A stretch of 64,000 nt of DNA from Syntrophaceae bacterium UBA6078 (GCA_002428735.1 DIXO01000028.1:1-64000); one strand, 5' to 3'; shown: positions 16,195-24,231, counted from the first letter of the stretch. Notes: a model not told the origin generated them from the letters alone. Translations and numbers: made by a program.

Positions 16195-16760
16195 CCGACG
16201 ATTACCCTTGCGGGCACACGAAGTCCTTGCTCGGAGAGCGAGGATACCCTGGCGGGCACACGCCCGGAGAGTCCTTGCACCCTGGCGGGCACACGCCCAG
16301 AGGGCGAGGAGAGCGAGGATACCCTTGCGGGCACACGTACCCTTGCGGGCACGAGTACCCTGACGGGCACCTGTACCGGGACTGGCCGCCGAAACTGGCG
16401 GAGATAGCGGAGGCCGTCGGCCCGCATGCCGCGCTGAGACTGGCGGTGCGGTTCGGGGGACGGGGCCTGTATGTGCCCCACCACCCCCGCGCAGGGCATG
16501 CCATCGAACGCGCCATCGGCCCCGAAGCCTTCCGCTTGCTCTGCAAGCGGTACGGCGGCACGGAGCTGCGGGATATCCCCCTGGGGGCGGCGCTCAGCAA
16601 CAAGGGGGTGGCGATCCGCTCCACGGCGCAGGCGCATCCGCAGTTGAGTCATCGGTCCATCGCGGCCAGGCTGAGGACCACCGAACGGCACGTGCGACGG
16701 GTCTTGAACGATGATTCCGGCCGGCATGAGCAGCAATTAAATCTATTCGAGGGACTATGA
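16191..16760 (+). CDS. Mor-like middle/late transcription activator with a repeat-encoded N-terminus
   Basis: 189 residues. The C-terminal 125 residues resemble Mor/C of Mu: RFGGRGLYVPHH corresponds to the beta-strand dimer region and LSHRSIAARLRTTERHVRRVL to the DNA-binding HTH. Mor turns on the middle promoter. Residues 4-61 are all A and B units, including nested ones; Mor itself has about 129 residues, so the excess equals the insert. The activator lies immediately before a terminator and the lysis genes, as expected. Confidence 0.78.
   Translation: MTDDYPCGHTKSLLGERGYPGGHTPGESLHPGGHTPRGRGERGYPCGHTYPCGHEYPDGHLYRDWPPKLAEIAEAVGPHAALRLAVRFGGRGLYVPHHPRAGHAIERAIGPEAFRLLCKRYGGTELRDIPLGAALSNKGVAIRSTAQAHPQLSHRSIAARLRTTERHVRRVLNDDSGRHEQQLNLFEGL
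16203..16373 (+). repeat. Six A units and several B units in the Mor-like gene
   Basis: A units start at 16203, 16245, 16278, 16320, 16338 and 16356. An intact B with a GCTC/GAGC stem is at 16221-16244. A second B (16269-16277 plus 16296-16310) is split by the A at 16278. Flanking pieces CCCGGA (16263) and GAGCGAGGA (16311) look like halves of a further B whose left part is rearranged. Confidence 0.88.
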
Positions 16761-16769
16761 GGAGGGGCA

Positions 16770-16856
16770 ATGATCGCATGCGCATCTGTTTTTGCGGCGG
16801 GTTTCATTCTCGGCCTCGTCTGGGGGGCGGGATTATGGGACATGATGAGGAGGTGA
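16770..16856 (+). CDS. 28-residue hydrophobic peptide
   Basis: A short gene starting with ATG after GGAGGGG. It encodes one hydrophobic segment (ACASVFAAGFILGLVWGAGL) and a basic tail (MMRR). The strong ribosome-binding site and clean membrane segment argue that it is real. It sits after the Mor-like gene and before two A units and a terminator. It could be a small regulator of lysis or superinfection; no homologue is recognised. Confidence 0.45.
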   Translation: MIACASVFAAGFILGLVWGAGLWDMMRR

Positions 16857-16866
16857 CGGCCCGGCG

Positions 16867-16902
16867 CACCCTGGCGGGCACAGGCACCCTGACGGGCACA
16901 CG
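16867..16902 (+). repeat. Two intergenic A units
   Basis: Two 18-bp units (16867-16884 ending CAGG; 16885-16902) just before the terminator at 16912, outside any supported gene. Confidence 0.85.
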
Positions 16903-16911
16903 TACGGCGAG

Positions 16912-16939
16912 GGGCGTCCACAGCGGGCGCCCTTTTTTT
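16912..16939 (+). terminator. Intrinsic terminator ending the early/middle operon
   Basis: GGGCGTCC pairs with GGGCGCCC around a five-base loop (one G-T pair), followed by seven T residues (16933-16939). It divides the early region from the lysis and head genes. A second perfect hairpin without a T-run (arms CGGCAGGT and ACCTGCCG, about 16978-16996) follows and may be a regulator-binding site for the late promoter. Confidence 0.75.
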
Positions 16940-17010
16940 GTGTCTCGCGGACGGGAGTCCGGTTAGACGGGAACTGACGGCAGGTGTAACCTGCCGCTGT
17001 AAACAGGGTA

Positions 17011-17070
17011 CATGTGCCCGACAGGGTATCCTCGCTCCCAGAGCAAGGACTTCATGTGCCCGTCGGGGTA
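17011..17070 (-). repeat. Inverted A-B-A cluster before the endolysin gene
   Basis: An A unit (17011-17028), a B unit with GCTC/GAGC-type stem (17029-17052) and an A unit (17053-17070), joined without spacers: 18+24+18 bp. It lies between the operon terminator and the endolysin ribosome-binding site, where a late promoter is expected. Confidence 0.9.
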
Positions 17071-17117
17071 ATTGTCCAGGCACACGCACAATGTGAGACG
17101 GGGGAGGGAGAACGAAC

Positions 17118-17657
17118 ATGCTGGCGGCGGACCGGCTTGACCCGCGAATTGATTATCCGAACTTTCCGGAGTTCGAGCGCTGCGGCATCGATCTCGGCCT
17201 GGTCAGGGCCGAGCTGATTCTGACGCTGCAGCACCTGCGGACATGTTCGGGGATCCCCCTGACGCCGTCTCCGGTATCGGGCGCGTGGGGACGCCTGGAG
17301 GGCAGCGCGACATCGCGCCACTGGGCGGTGGGACGGCTTTCGGACGCGGGGGACATCTTTCCTGCGAAGGGGCGCACCCTCGACTGCTGGCTGGCGGCAC
17401 AGGGCATGGGCGACATCGGCGGCATCGGGCTCTATGTCGACACGCGGGGGCCGGACGGCACCCCCTGGCCCATGATGCACATCGACCTGCGGCCCGGACG
17501 GCTCCTCTGGACGAGCGAGAGACGGGACGCACAGAGGGTTTACTACTACCACACGTACCCTGACGGGCACACGTACCAGGCCGCCCAGGGGCCCGACTTC
17601 TGGCGCGTGGTTGACCGGATCATCAGGGGGGAGTGGATGGCCCCCCGGCAAGGATGA
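17118..17657 (+). CDS. Endolysin, peptidase M15-like
   Basis: 179 residues. ATSRHWAVGRLSDAGDIF (about 64-81) and MMHIDLRP (about 119-126) supply the zinc ligands of M15 D-Ala-D-Ala peptidase-type endolysins (H68, an aspartate near 76, H121). It would cut peptidoglycan peptide cross-links at lysis. An A unit (17556-17573) adds TYPDGH near the C-terminus without touching the active site. GGGAGGGAG precedes the start. First of a three-gene lysis block with the holin. Confidence 0.8.
   Translation: MLAADRLDPRIDYPNFPEFERCGIDLGLVRAELILTLQHLRTCSGIPLTPSPVSGAWGRLEGSATSRHWAVGRLSDAGDIFPAKGRTLDCWLAAQGMGDIGGIGLYVDTRGPDGTPWPMMHIDLRPGRLLWTSERRDAQRVYYYHTYPDGHTYQAAQGPDFWRVVDRIIRGEWMAPRQG
17556..17573 (+). 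repeat. Single A unit in the endolysin gene
   Basis: One 18-bp unit with GA centre, read as YPDGHT. It lies about 30 codons from the C-terminus, outside the zinc-binding motifs. Confidence 0.85.
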
Positions 17658-17658
17658 C

Positions 17659-18150
17659 ATGAGCATCTTTTCGACGATCACAAACGCCCTGGGGGGGAGC
17701 CTCATCAAGGAGGGGTTCGATGTGGTGAAGAGCTATTTTCCCCCCTCCATGAGCGACGCGGAGAAGGCGCAGGCGGAGCGCGCCTTTGCCGAGTTTGCGC
17801 ACAAAAAGGAACTGGAGCTGCAGGCCCAGATGAACGCCGCCGAGGAGGAGTTCAACCGGCGGATCAAGGAGATGGAGGGAACGGCGGCGGACCTCAAGGG
17901 CATACCGGTCCTGGGGCCGCTCATGCTCTTTGTGCGGGGGGCACAGCGGCCGGCATTCGGCATCTTCACGCTGGTCGCCGACTATCAGGTTTTCTCGCAG
18001 GCGTGGCAGCTGGACGAGCAGAAGGGGGCCATGCTGTTCGCCGTCAACATCCTGGTTTTGACCTTCCTCTTCGGCGAGCGGGCCATAAAGAATCTGATGC
18101 CCTTCATCCAGACCTTCTTTCTGGGCCGGCACACGGAGGGCGACAGATGA
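17659..18150 (+). CDS. Holin-like protein (three-membrane-segment type)
   Basis: 163 residues: a charged, helical N-terminal half (KAQAERAFAEFAHKKELELQ) and two to three hydrophobic segments in the C-terminal half (VLGPLMLFVRGAQRPAFGIF, MLFAVNILVLTFLFGERAI). This resembles the 3TM holins of gene-transfer agents and Mu-like phages. It begins 1 bp after the endolysin stop and overlaps the next gene by 4 bp. Confidence 0.7.
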   Translation: MSIFSTITNALGGSLIKEGFDVVKSYFPPSMSDAEKAQAERAFAEFAHKKELELQAQMNAAEEEFNRRIKEMEGTAADLKGIPVLGPLMLFVRGAQRPAFGIFTLVADYQVFSQAWQLDEQKGAMLFAVNILVLTFLFGERAIKNLMPFIQTFFLGRHTEGDR

Positions 18151-18506
18151 CCCCTGAACAGGTCATGACGATCAAGGCGGTGTCGGACATCCTGAACCAG
18201 ATCGGAGCGATGCCCGTCACGGGGCTCCTGGCGCTGATGCTGTTCGGCCCCTGGGTTGTCATGTTCATCATCAGCCATCAGCAGGCGCGGCGTTTCGAGG
18301 CGGTGGCTAAAATGTACGAGGGCAGCGCCCAGCTGGTCCGCGACCACCAGGAACTGGTGGAGCGGTACAAGGCAATCGTCGAAGGCCAGCAGGACCTGAT
18401 CATCCACACGACGCAGGTCCTCTCTTCGGTCAAGCATATTTCAGAGAACAACCTCTTCTGTCCGCTGGTGCGGAAGGGGACCCAGGGCAAGGAGGTGCAT
18501 GGATGA
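18147..18506 (+). CDS. Membrane-anchored coiled-coil protein in the lysis block
   Basis: 119 residues: one membrane segment (GLLALMLFGPWVVMFIISH, about 26-44) followed by a long periplasmic-type helix (RDHQELVERYKAIVEGQQDL). The layout resembles an i-spanin or a holin partner, but no lipoprotein partner (o-spanin) is seen. Overlaps neighbours by 4 bp on both sides. Confidence 0.6.
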   Translation: MTPEQVMTIKAVSDILNQIGAMPVTGLLALMLFGPWVVMFIISHQQARRFEAVAKMYEGSAQLVRDHQELVERYKAIVEGQQDLIIHTTQVLSSVKHISENNLFCPLVRKGTQGKEVHG

Positions 18507-18751
18507 GCGCGGTGCTGCAGTTGCGCGAAGAGATGGACCGGCTGAAGAGAAGGAAGATCGATCTCTCCCTGACGGCGGATGCGGCCATCAGGGCGGCGCG
18601 TGAAATACTGGCGCTGGCGGCGGTGACGCCGCTCCAGGAGATCGACCTGAAGACGGCGGCGGCGCACCTGACCCGTGCCGTCGCGTGCCAGGACGAGCTG
18701 GGGGACGTGATAGCGGCAATCCGGAAGGTTGAGCGGGAACTGGGGGTTTAG
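18503..18751 (+). CDS. Small helical phage protein, unknown
   Basis: 82 residues, almost all helix, without membrane segment or motif. It is translationally coupled (4-bp overlap before; the next gene starts 1 bp after). Similar small proteins occur before gp27-type genes in Mu-like phages, where they may help terminase assembly. No function assigned. Confidence 0.6.
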   Translation: MSAVLQLREEMDRLKRRKIDLSLTADAAIRAAREILALAAVTPLQEIDLKTAAAHLTRAVACQDELGDVIAAIRKVERELGV

Positions 18752-19297
18752 ATGGGCACGGCGCGGCGGAGGTCAAAGGTCGAAACCGAACTGCCCCGCG
18801 AACTGCGGGAGGAGGCGAACCGCCTGATCCTGGAGGGGGTGACCTACGACGACCTGGCGGCATGGAGCCGCGAGAAGGGATTCGAGATCAGCCGTTCCGC
18901 CTGGGGACGCTACGGCAAGGAGTACTACGCATCCTACCAGGCGATCCGGCAGTTCGAGGACCAGTCCCGGGCGCTGGCGGGCGAAGCGGGCGAGGGGCTG
19001 ACCATGGACGAGGCGCTGACAAAGATGCTCCAGCAGCGCGTGGCCGCGGCTCTCATGCGCGGCGAGTGGGACGTGATGGAGGTGCCCCGGCTGCTGGCGG
19101 ATGTGGCAAAGCTCCAGGCGTCGAACATCAGCCGGGAGAAGCTGAAGGCCGACTTTGCCGACCGGGCCAAAGCGGCGGCGGACCGGGTGGAGAAGATCCT
19201 TGCCCAGGGGGCGAGGACAATCGCCCGGACGGGCGGTCTGACGGATCGAACGATCCAGATCATCCGGCGCGAAATTCTGGGGATAGCGAAGCAATGA
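18752..19297 (+). CDS. Mu gp27-like protein, probable small terminase subunit (DUF3486)
   Basis: 181 residues. The N-terminal LPRELREEANRLILEGVTYD and SRSAWGRYGKEY stretches and the C-terminal helical region are typical of DUF3486. These proteins recognise packaging sites and recruit the large terminase. It directly precedes and overlaps the large subunit by 4 bp. No repeat unit present. Confidence 0.85.
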   Translation: MGTARRRSKVETELPRELREEANRLILEGVTYDDLAAWSREKGFEISRSAWGRYGKEYYASYQAIRQFEDQSRALAGEAGEGLTMDEALTKMLQQRVAAALMRGEWDVMEVPRLLADVAKLQASNISREKLKADFADRAKAAADRVEKILAQGARTIARTGGLTDRTIQIIRREILGIAKQ

Positions 19298-20892
19298 CGG
19301 ACATGCCGACCATACTGCCCAACACGGCGGGGGCGCAGGCCCCTCCGGCGCTCCTGCCCTACCAGCAGGCGTGGATCGCGGACGGCTCCGCGCTGAAGGT
19401 GGGGGAGAAGTCCCGCCGGATCGGGCTGACCTGGGCGGAGGCGGCTGACGATGTATTGATCGCGGCGGCCGAGGGGGGGCAGAACGTCTATTACATCGGC
19501 TACAACCAGGACATGGCCATCGAATACATCGAGGCGGCGGCCATGTGGGCGCGGGCGTTCAGCCATGCGGCCTCGGAGATCGAGGAGGGACTGTGGGAGG
19601 ACGACCGGGACGACCGGCATATCAAGACCTACACCATCCGGTTCCCCGGCAGCGGCCGGCGGATCGTGGCGCTCAGCTCGCGCCCGGCGAACCTGCGCGG
19701 CAAGCAGGGGGTCTGCGTCATCGACGAGGCGGCGTTCCATGACCGGCTGGACGAACTCCTGAAAGCGGCCCTGGCCTTCCTGATCTGGGGCGGCAGGGTG
19801 CGGGTGATTTCCACCCACGACGGCGCGGCCAATCCCTTTAACGAGCTTATACAGGAGATTAAAGCGAAGAAGCGGAAGGGGTCGATCTTCCGCTGCACCT
19901 TCCAGGAAGCGGTGGAGCAGGGGCTCTATCGCCGCGTCTGCCTGCGTCTGGGGAAGACGTGGGAGGCCGGTGGCGAGGCCGCCTGGGTCAGGGATGTGTA
20001 CGACTTCTATGGCGATGACGCCGAGGAAGAACTGGACGTGGTGCCCCGTGAGAGCGCCGGCGCTTATCTGCCCGGCGCGCTCATCGAGGCGCGGATGGCG
20101 GCGGAGATCCCCGTGGTGCGCATCGCGCGGGCCGACAGCTTTGCCGAATACCCGGAGCACCTGCGGCGCGCCGAGATCGCCGACTGGTGCCGCGACGAAC
20201 TCCTTCCCCTGCTGGAAGAGCTGGATCCCGACCGGGGACACTGCTTCGGCGAGGATTTTGCCCGCAGCGGAGACCTGACGGTCCTGGCGGCGGGGGAGAT
20301 CGGCCAGGATCTCACGCGCCGGACCCGGTTCATGGTGGAGGTGCGCAATATGCCCTTCGCCCAGCAGCGGCAGATCATCTGGTTTATCCTGGACCGGCTG
20401 CCCCGGCTGCGGTGCGCGGCGTTCGACGCCCGCGGCAACGGGCAGCAGATCGCCGAAGAGACGGCTGACCGGTACGGGCGCGGCAGGATTCACAGCGTCA
20501 TGATTTCTGACCGGTTCTACGCCGACGAGTTCCCCTCCTTCAAGCGGGCCTTTGAGGATGGCGCCATTGCCGTTCCCCGGGACGCGGATGTGAAGGACGA
20601 CCTGCGGGCGGTGCAGGTGATCGGCGGCACGCCGAAGATCCCGAAGACGACGGGCCAGGGGAAGAATTCCTCGCCCTTCGGGCGTGTGCCCGGCAGGGTG
20701 CAAAGAAAGGGCGAAAAGCGGCACGGCGATGCGGCCATCGCCCTGCTCATGATGTGGCACGCCTCCTGCCGGGACGCCGTGGTGATCGAGTTTCAGGCGG
20801 CGCCGCCGAAGCAGCGGCTCTGGGACGGGACTGCCGATGACGATCACAGATATGTTGACGATCACAGATATGTCAGAAAGGGTGCATGGTGA
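19294..20892 (+). CDS. Terminase large subunit (Mu gp28-like)
   Basis: 532 residues. The ATPase part shows GEKSRRIGLTWA (about 37-48) in the Walker A position and GVCVIDEAAFH (139-149) as Walker B; the nuclease part starts at HCFGEDFARSGDLT. It powers DNA packaging and cuts concatemers or, for Mu, host-joined DNA. A B unit split by an A unit (20672-20712) adds about 14 residues just before the conserved RHGDAAIALL motif. The last codons contain two tandem 18-bp copies (20839-20874, DDHRYV). ATG overlaps gp27 by 4 bp. Confidence 0.9.
   Translation: MTDMPTILPNTAGAQAPPALLPYQQAWIADGSALKVGEKSRRIGLTWAEAADDVLIAAAEGGQNVYYIGYNQDMAIEYIEAAAMWARAFSHAASEIEEGLWEDDRDDRHIKTYTIRFPGSGRRIVALSSRPANLRGKQGVCVIDEAAFHDRLDELLKAALAFLIWGGRVRVISTHDGAANPFNELIQEIKAKKRKGSIFRCTFQEAVEQGLYRRVCLRLGKTWEAGGEAAWVRDVYDFYGDDAEEELDVVPRESAGAYLPGALIEARMAAEIPVVRIARADSFAEYPEHLRRAEIADWCRDELLPLLEELDPDRGHCFGEDFARSGDLTVLAAGEIGQDLTRRTRFMVEVRNMPFAQQRQIIWFILDRLPRLRCAAFDARGNGQQIAEETADRYGRGRIHSVMISDRFYADEFPSFKRAFEDGAIAVPRDADVKDDLRAVQVIGGTPKIPKTTGQGKNSSPFGRVPGRVQRKGEKRHGDAAIALLMMWHASCRDAVVIEFQAAPPKQRLWDGTADDDHRYVDDHRYVRKGAW
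20672..20712 (-). repeat. Inverted B unit interrupted by an A unit in the terminase gene
   Basis: TCCTCGCCC-TTC-GGG of a reversed B is followed by a reversed A (about 20689-20706) and then a worn right end (CAAAGAAAG instead of CAAGGACTT). The A sits at the same internal B position as in clusters at 8895 and 14702. The worn end suggests an older insertion. Confidence 0.75.
20839..20874 (+). repeat. Tandem 18-bp duplication unrelated to A
   Basis: Two copies differing only in the last base, encoding DDHRYV twice at the C-terminus of the large terminase. The core ACGATCACAG occurs a third time just downstream, inside the portal gene (about 20902). Confidence 0.8.
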
Positions 20893-22424
20893 CGACGCTC
20901 TACGATCACAGGGGAGAGCCGATACGCACGGCTGAGTTGAAGGGCGAGCCCCAGACGGCAAAGGTGGGGCACCTGGCGCGGGAGTTCGCGGACCATCCCA
21001 GCCGGGGACTGACGCCGGCGAAGCTGGCGCGGATACTCGAGCAGGCCGAGCAGGGCGACCTGACGGCCCAGGCGCATCTGGCGGAGGACATGGAGGAGAA
21101 GGACGCCCACCTCTACGCCGAGCTGTCGAAACGCAAGCGCGCCGTACTCTCGGTGGGCTGGGACCTGGCCCTTCCGCGGGAGGCCACGGCGCGGGAAAAG
21201 GACGCCGCGGCGCTGATCACGGACATGCTTCATACGCTGGACTTCGAGGATCTGCTCCTGGATCTCGCGGCGGGGATCCTGCCGGGATATGCCTGCGTCG
21301 AGATCGAGTGGGACCGTTCCGGGGGGCAGTGGTTCCCCCGGGGTCTTCACTACCGGCCCCCGTCCTGGTTCATGTCGCCCCTCGATGACCGGGGCGCCCT
21401 GCGCCTGCGCACGGCGGCCGCGGGAGGCGAGGAACTGCGGCCCTGGGGCTGGGTAGCCCACCTGCACCGGGCCAAGAGCGGCTATCTGGGACGGGCGGCG
21501 CTGGCCCGCGTGCTGGCATGGCCCTTTCTGTTCCGCAATTACGCGGCCCGCGATCTGGCCGAGTTTCTGGAGATCTACGGCCTCCCGCTGCGGCTGGGGA
21601 CCTTTCCGCCGGGAAGTTCCGACCAGGAGAAGTCCACGCTCATGCGGGCGGTGGTTTCCATCGGTCACGCGGCGGCGGGGATTATTCCCGAAGGGATGAA
21701 GATCGAATTTCACGAGGCGGCGAAGGGAGCGTCGGACCCCTTCATGGCCATGACGAACTGGGCCGAGAAGTCCATGTCGAAGGCGATCCTGGGGGGGACC
21801 CTGACGAGCCAGACCGACGAGGGGGGCGCCTATGCCCTGGGGGAGGTGCACCAGGATGTCTTCAAGGACATCGTGCAATCGGATCTCCGCCAGTACGCCC
21901 AGACGCTGAACCGCGACCTGGTGAGGCCGCTTGCCCTGCTCAATACGGACGCAGAGCGGCCGCCCCGGCTCGTGTTCGATGCCGAGACGCCCGAGGATCT
22001 GAAGCTCTTTTCGGAGGCCATTCCGAAGCTGGTCGGGGCGGGGATGCGGATCCCCGAACGATGGGCGCGGGAGAAACTCCATATCCCGGAGCCGGACAAC
22101 AATGAGCCGGTTTTGGAGCAGACGGGGCTCGGAGCGGCCGCCCTCAAGGGACATCTGGCAGCTGCGAGCGCGGCCATGAATCCGGAGACGGATGTTCCCG
22201 ACCTGCAAACGGCCCGCCTGGCGCGGGAGGCGGAGGATCCCCTGGCGGACATGGTGGAGGCGATCAGGACGATCGTAAACGACGCCGCGTCGCTCGAGGA
22301 CCTGAGGGGGAAGCTTGTTCTCGCCTGGCCCGCAATGGATGCATCTGCTCTTGCCGAGGTGATGGCGGAGGCTCTGGCGGCGGCGCAGATGGCGGGACGC
22401 TACGATATTCTGGAGGAACTGTAA
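20886..22424 (+). CDS. Portal protein (Mu gp29-like, DUF935)
   Basis: 512 residues of the DUF935 portal family; it forms the dodecameric ring at the head vertex through which DNA passes. Family stretches include DAHLYAELSKRKRAVLSVGW, WFPRGLHYRPPSWF, LEIYGLPLRLGTFP and AILGGTLTSQTDEGGAYALGE. Length is normal and the gene is free of repeat units, unlike its neighbours. It overlaps the terminase stop by 7 bp. Confidence 0.92.
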   Translation: MVTTLYDHRGEPIRTAELKGEPQTAKVGHLAREFADHPSRGLTPAKLARILEQAEQGDLTAQAHLAEDMEEKDAHLYAELSKRKRAVLSVGWDLALPREATAREKDAAALITDMLHTLDFEDLLLDLAAGILPGYACVEIEWDRSGGQWFPRGLHYRPPSWFMSPLDDRGALRLRTAAAGGEELRPWGWVAHLHRAKSGYLGRAALARVLAWPFLFRNYAARDLAEFLEIYGLPLRLGTFPPGSSDQEKSTLMRAVVSIGHAAAGIIPEGMKIEFHEAAKGASDPFMAMTNWAEKSMSKAILGGTLTSQTDEGGAYALGEVHQDVFKDIVQSDLRQYAQTLNRDLVRPLALLNTDAERPPRLVFDAETPEDLKLFSEAIPKLVGAGMRIPERWAREKLHIPEPDNNEPVLEQTGLGAAALKGHLAAASAAMNPETDVPDLQTARLAREAEDPLADMVEAIRTIVNDAASLEDLRGKLVLAWPAMDASALAEVMAEALAAAQMAGRYDILEEL

Positions 22425-23696
22425 GTGGCAGAATACCCTGGCGGGCACACGTACCCTGACGGGCACACGCACCTCGACGGACTAACATACGGCTCCCTTC
22501 CCTTTTCCGAGCAGATCCGGTTTTTCCGGGACAAGGTGAAACTGCCGACGGAGACCTGGACGGACATATGGGAAGGCATGCACTCCCGGGCCTTTGTCGT
22601 TGCCGGCGCCATGCAGGAGGGGCTCCTGGAGGATCTGTATGGGGCGGTGGACCGGGCGATCGCGGCGGGGGGGACCATCGAACAGTTCCGCACGGATTTT
22701 GACGGCATCATCGAGAAACATGGCTGGACATACAAAGGCGGGCGCAACTGGCGCACGCGGGTCATATACGAAACCAACCTGCGGCAAAGCTACAACGCCG
22801 GCAGGGAGGCCCAGATGAACGACCCGGCATTGAGACGGCGGAGGCCCTACGGCCTCTATCGGCACGGGAGGAGCGAAACCCCGCGGCCGGAACACCTGGC
22901 GTGGGACGGGACGGTGCTGCCGCTGGACGACCCCTGGTGGGAGACGCATACGCCGCAGAACGGCTGGGGCTGTAAATGCCGCAAGCTCTCTGTCTCCGAC
23001 GCGGACGTGAAGCGGTTGGGGCTCGTCGTGGCGAACCGCGCTCCGCAGGTGCGGTGGCGCGAAGTGACGGTGGGAGCACAGGGGCCGACCCCTCGAACGG
23101 TGAGAGTCCCGGAGGGGATCGATCCCGGGTTCGCCTATAACCCCGGTACGGCGGCCTGGGGGAGGCCCCTTGCCGAGCAGGCAATGGACGCCTGGCGGGC
23201 GCAGGGAACCGCCGCGTGGCAGACGCTTACTCCCGGAGGTCCGGCGGATTACGGACGCCCGGCCCGAGTCCCGACGGACAAGGCCCGGGCTGCCCTGGGA
23301 GCCGCGGCAGCGGGCGAGGATGAGATGAGGCGGCTGATTGAAAAACAGATCGGCGGGGCGGAGCGGATATATCGCACGCCGGGAGGGGTCGGCATCAACG
23401 TGAATGCCGAGATTCTCGCCCGGCATATGGATGTGTCCCGATCGCGGTATATCCCCTTTTTGAACGAGCTCATGGAAGAGCCTTACGAGCAGTGGCTCAC
23501 CTTCGAGCGGCACAAGGGCACCGGGCAGGTGGCGCTCAGAACGAGGCTGATCAAGGCGATCAGAACGGGGCGGACGGAAGGGAACCTGCTTGTGGCGCAG
23601 GCGCACAAGGGACAGCTCGAGTCGTGGACGGTGATACCGGTGAGGCGGGATTATCTGGACAGACAGAGGAAGGGCACGCTGATTTACGGGCGTTGA
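22425..23696 (+). CDS. MuF-type head protein with a C-terminal PBECR-like nuclease-fold domain
   Basis: 423 residues, GTG start directly after the portal stop. Codons 4-15 are two A units (22434-22469). Residues about 25-225 are the Mu F/gp30 minor head domain, with TRVIYETNLRQSYNAGR and the cysteine pair WGCKCRKLS. Residues about 295-423 (LIEKQIGGAERIYRTPGG ... TFERHKGTGQVALRTRLIKA) resemble the PBECR (barnase/EndoU/colicin-like) domains often fused to MuF. This domain may be injected with DNA. A catalytic H, R or K set cannot be confirmed by eye. Confidence 0.8.
   Translation: MAEYPGGHTYPDGHTHLDGLTYGSLPFSEQIRFFRDKVKLPTETWTDIWEGMHSRAFVVAGAMQEGLLEDLYGAVDRAIAAGGTIEQFRTDFDGIIEKHGWTYKGGRNWRTRVIYETNLRQSYNAGREAQMNDPALRRRRPYGLYRHGRSETPRPEHLAWDGTVLPLDDPWWETHTPQNGWGCKCRKLSVSDADVKRLGLVVANRAPQVRWREVTVGAQGPTPRTVRVPEGIDPGFAYNPGTAAWGRPLAEQAMDAWRAQGTAAWQTLTPGGPADYGRPARVPTDKARAALGAAAAGEDEMRRLIEKQIGGAERIYRTPGGVGINVNAEILARHMDVSRSRYIPFLNELMEEPYEQWLTFERHKGTGQVALRTRLIKAIRTGRTEGNLLVAQAHKGQLESWTVIPVRRDYLDRQRKGTLIYGR
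22434..22469 (+). repeat. Two A units at the start of the MuF gene
   Basis: Two 18-bp units (GG and GA centres) immediately after the GTG start, read as YPGGHT and YPDGHT. Confidence 0.88.
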
Positions 23697-23787
23697 TTGG
23701 GACGCCACGGCATCGCGGTGCCGTGCGCGCCATGGCCGGCCCCTGGGCCCGCGAACCGGACCAGCCATCACGAAAGGACGATACCCG

Positions 23788-24231
23788 ATGGCAGGAGCAT
23801 TTGTCAAGGTCGATCTGACCGGCAGGGAGGAGATAAAGAAGGCCCTGAATCGCCTGGCCCGGCGGGGCCGGGATCTGACGCCGGTCTTTGACGATATGGG
23901 CGAGTACCTGCTTGAAGCGCATGAGGGGCGTTTCGATGCGGGGCGGAGTCCCGAGGGCGACCCCTGGGAGCCGCTTTCGCCGCGATACAAGGCCCGCAAG
24001 AAGAGGAACAAGGGAAAAATCCTGGTGCTCGACGATATCCTGGGCGGAACCCTGCGGTATCAGACCACGGCCGGGTCGCTGCTCTTCGGCACGGACCGGG
24101 TCTACGGCGCGACGCACCAGTTCGGACGCGCGGACGCGGGCATCCCCGCGCGGCCCTTCCTGGGCCTCTCGTCCGATGACGGGAAGGAGATGCTCCGGCT
24201 GGCGGGCGAACATCTGGCGGCGGCGCTCTAA
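23788..24231 (+). CDS. Virion morphogenesis protein (Mu gpG-like)
   Basis: 147 residues. GRSPEGDPWEPLSPRYKARK and THQFGRADAGIPARPFLGLS are hallmarks of the gpG/phage virion morphogenesis family, which acts in head completion or tail joining. AAAGGACG precedes the start. No repeats. The 91 bp before and 129 bp after it contain no gene. Confidence 0.88.
   Translation: MAGAFVKVDLTGREEIKKALNRLARRGRDLTPVFDDMGEYLLEAHEGRFDAGRSPEGDPWEPLSPRYKARKKRNKGKILVLDDILGGTLRYQTTAGSLLFGTDRVYGATHQFGRADAGIPARPFLGLSSDDGKEMLRLAGEHLAAAL

Noticed and set aside
8835..17070. Arrays of short repeats as a possible CRISPR locus
   Set aside because: Units are joined directly or nested, with no unique spacers of constant length, and no cas genes are present.
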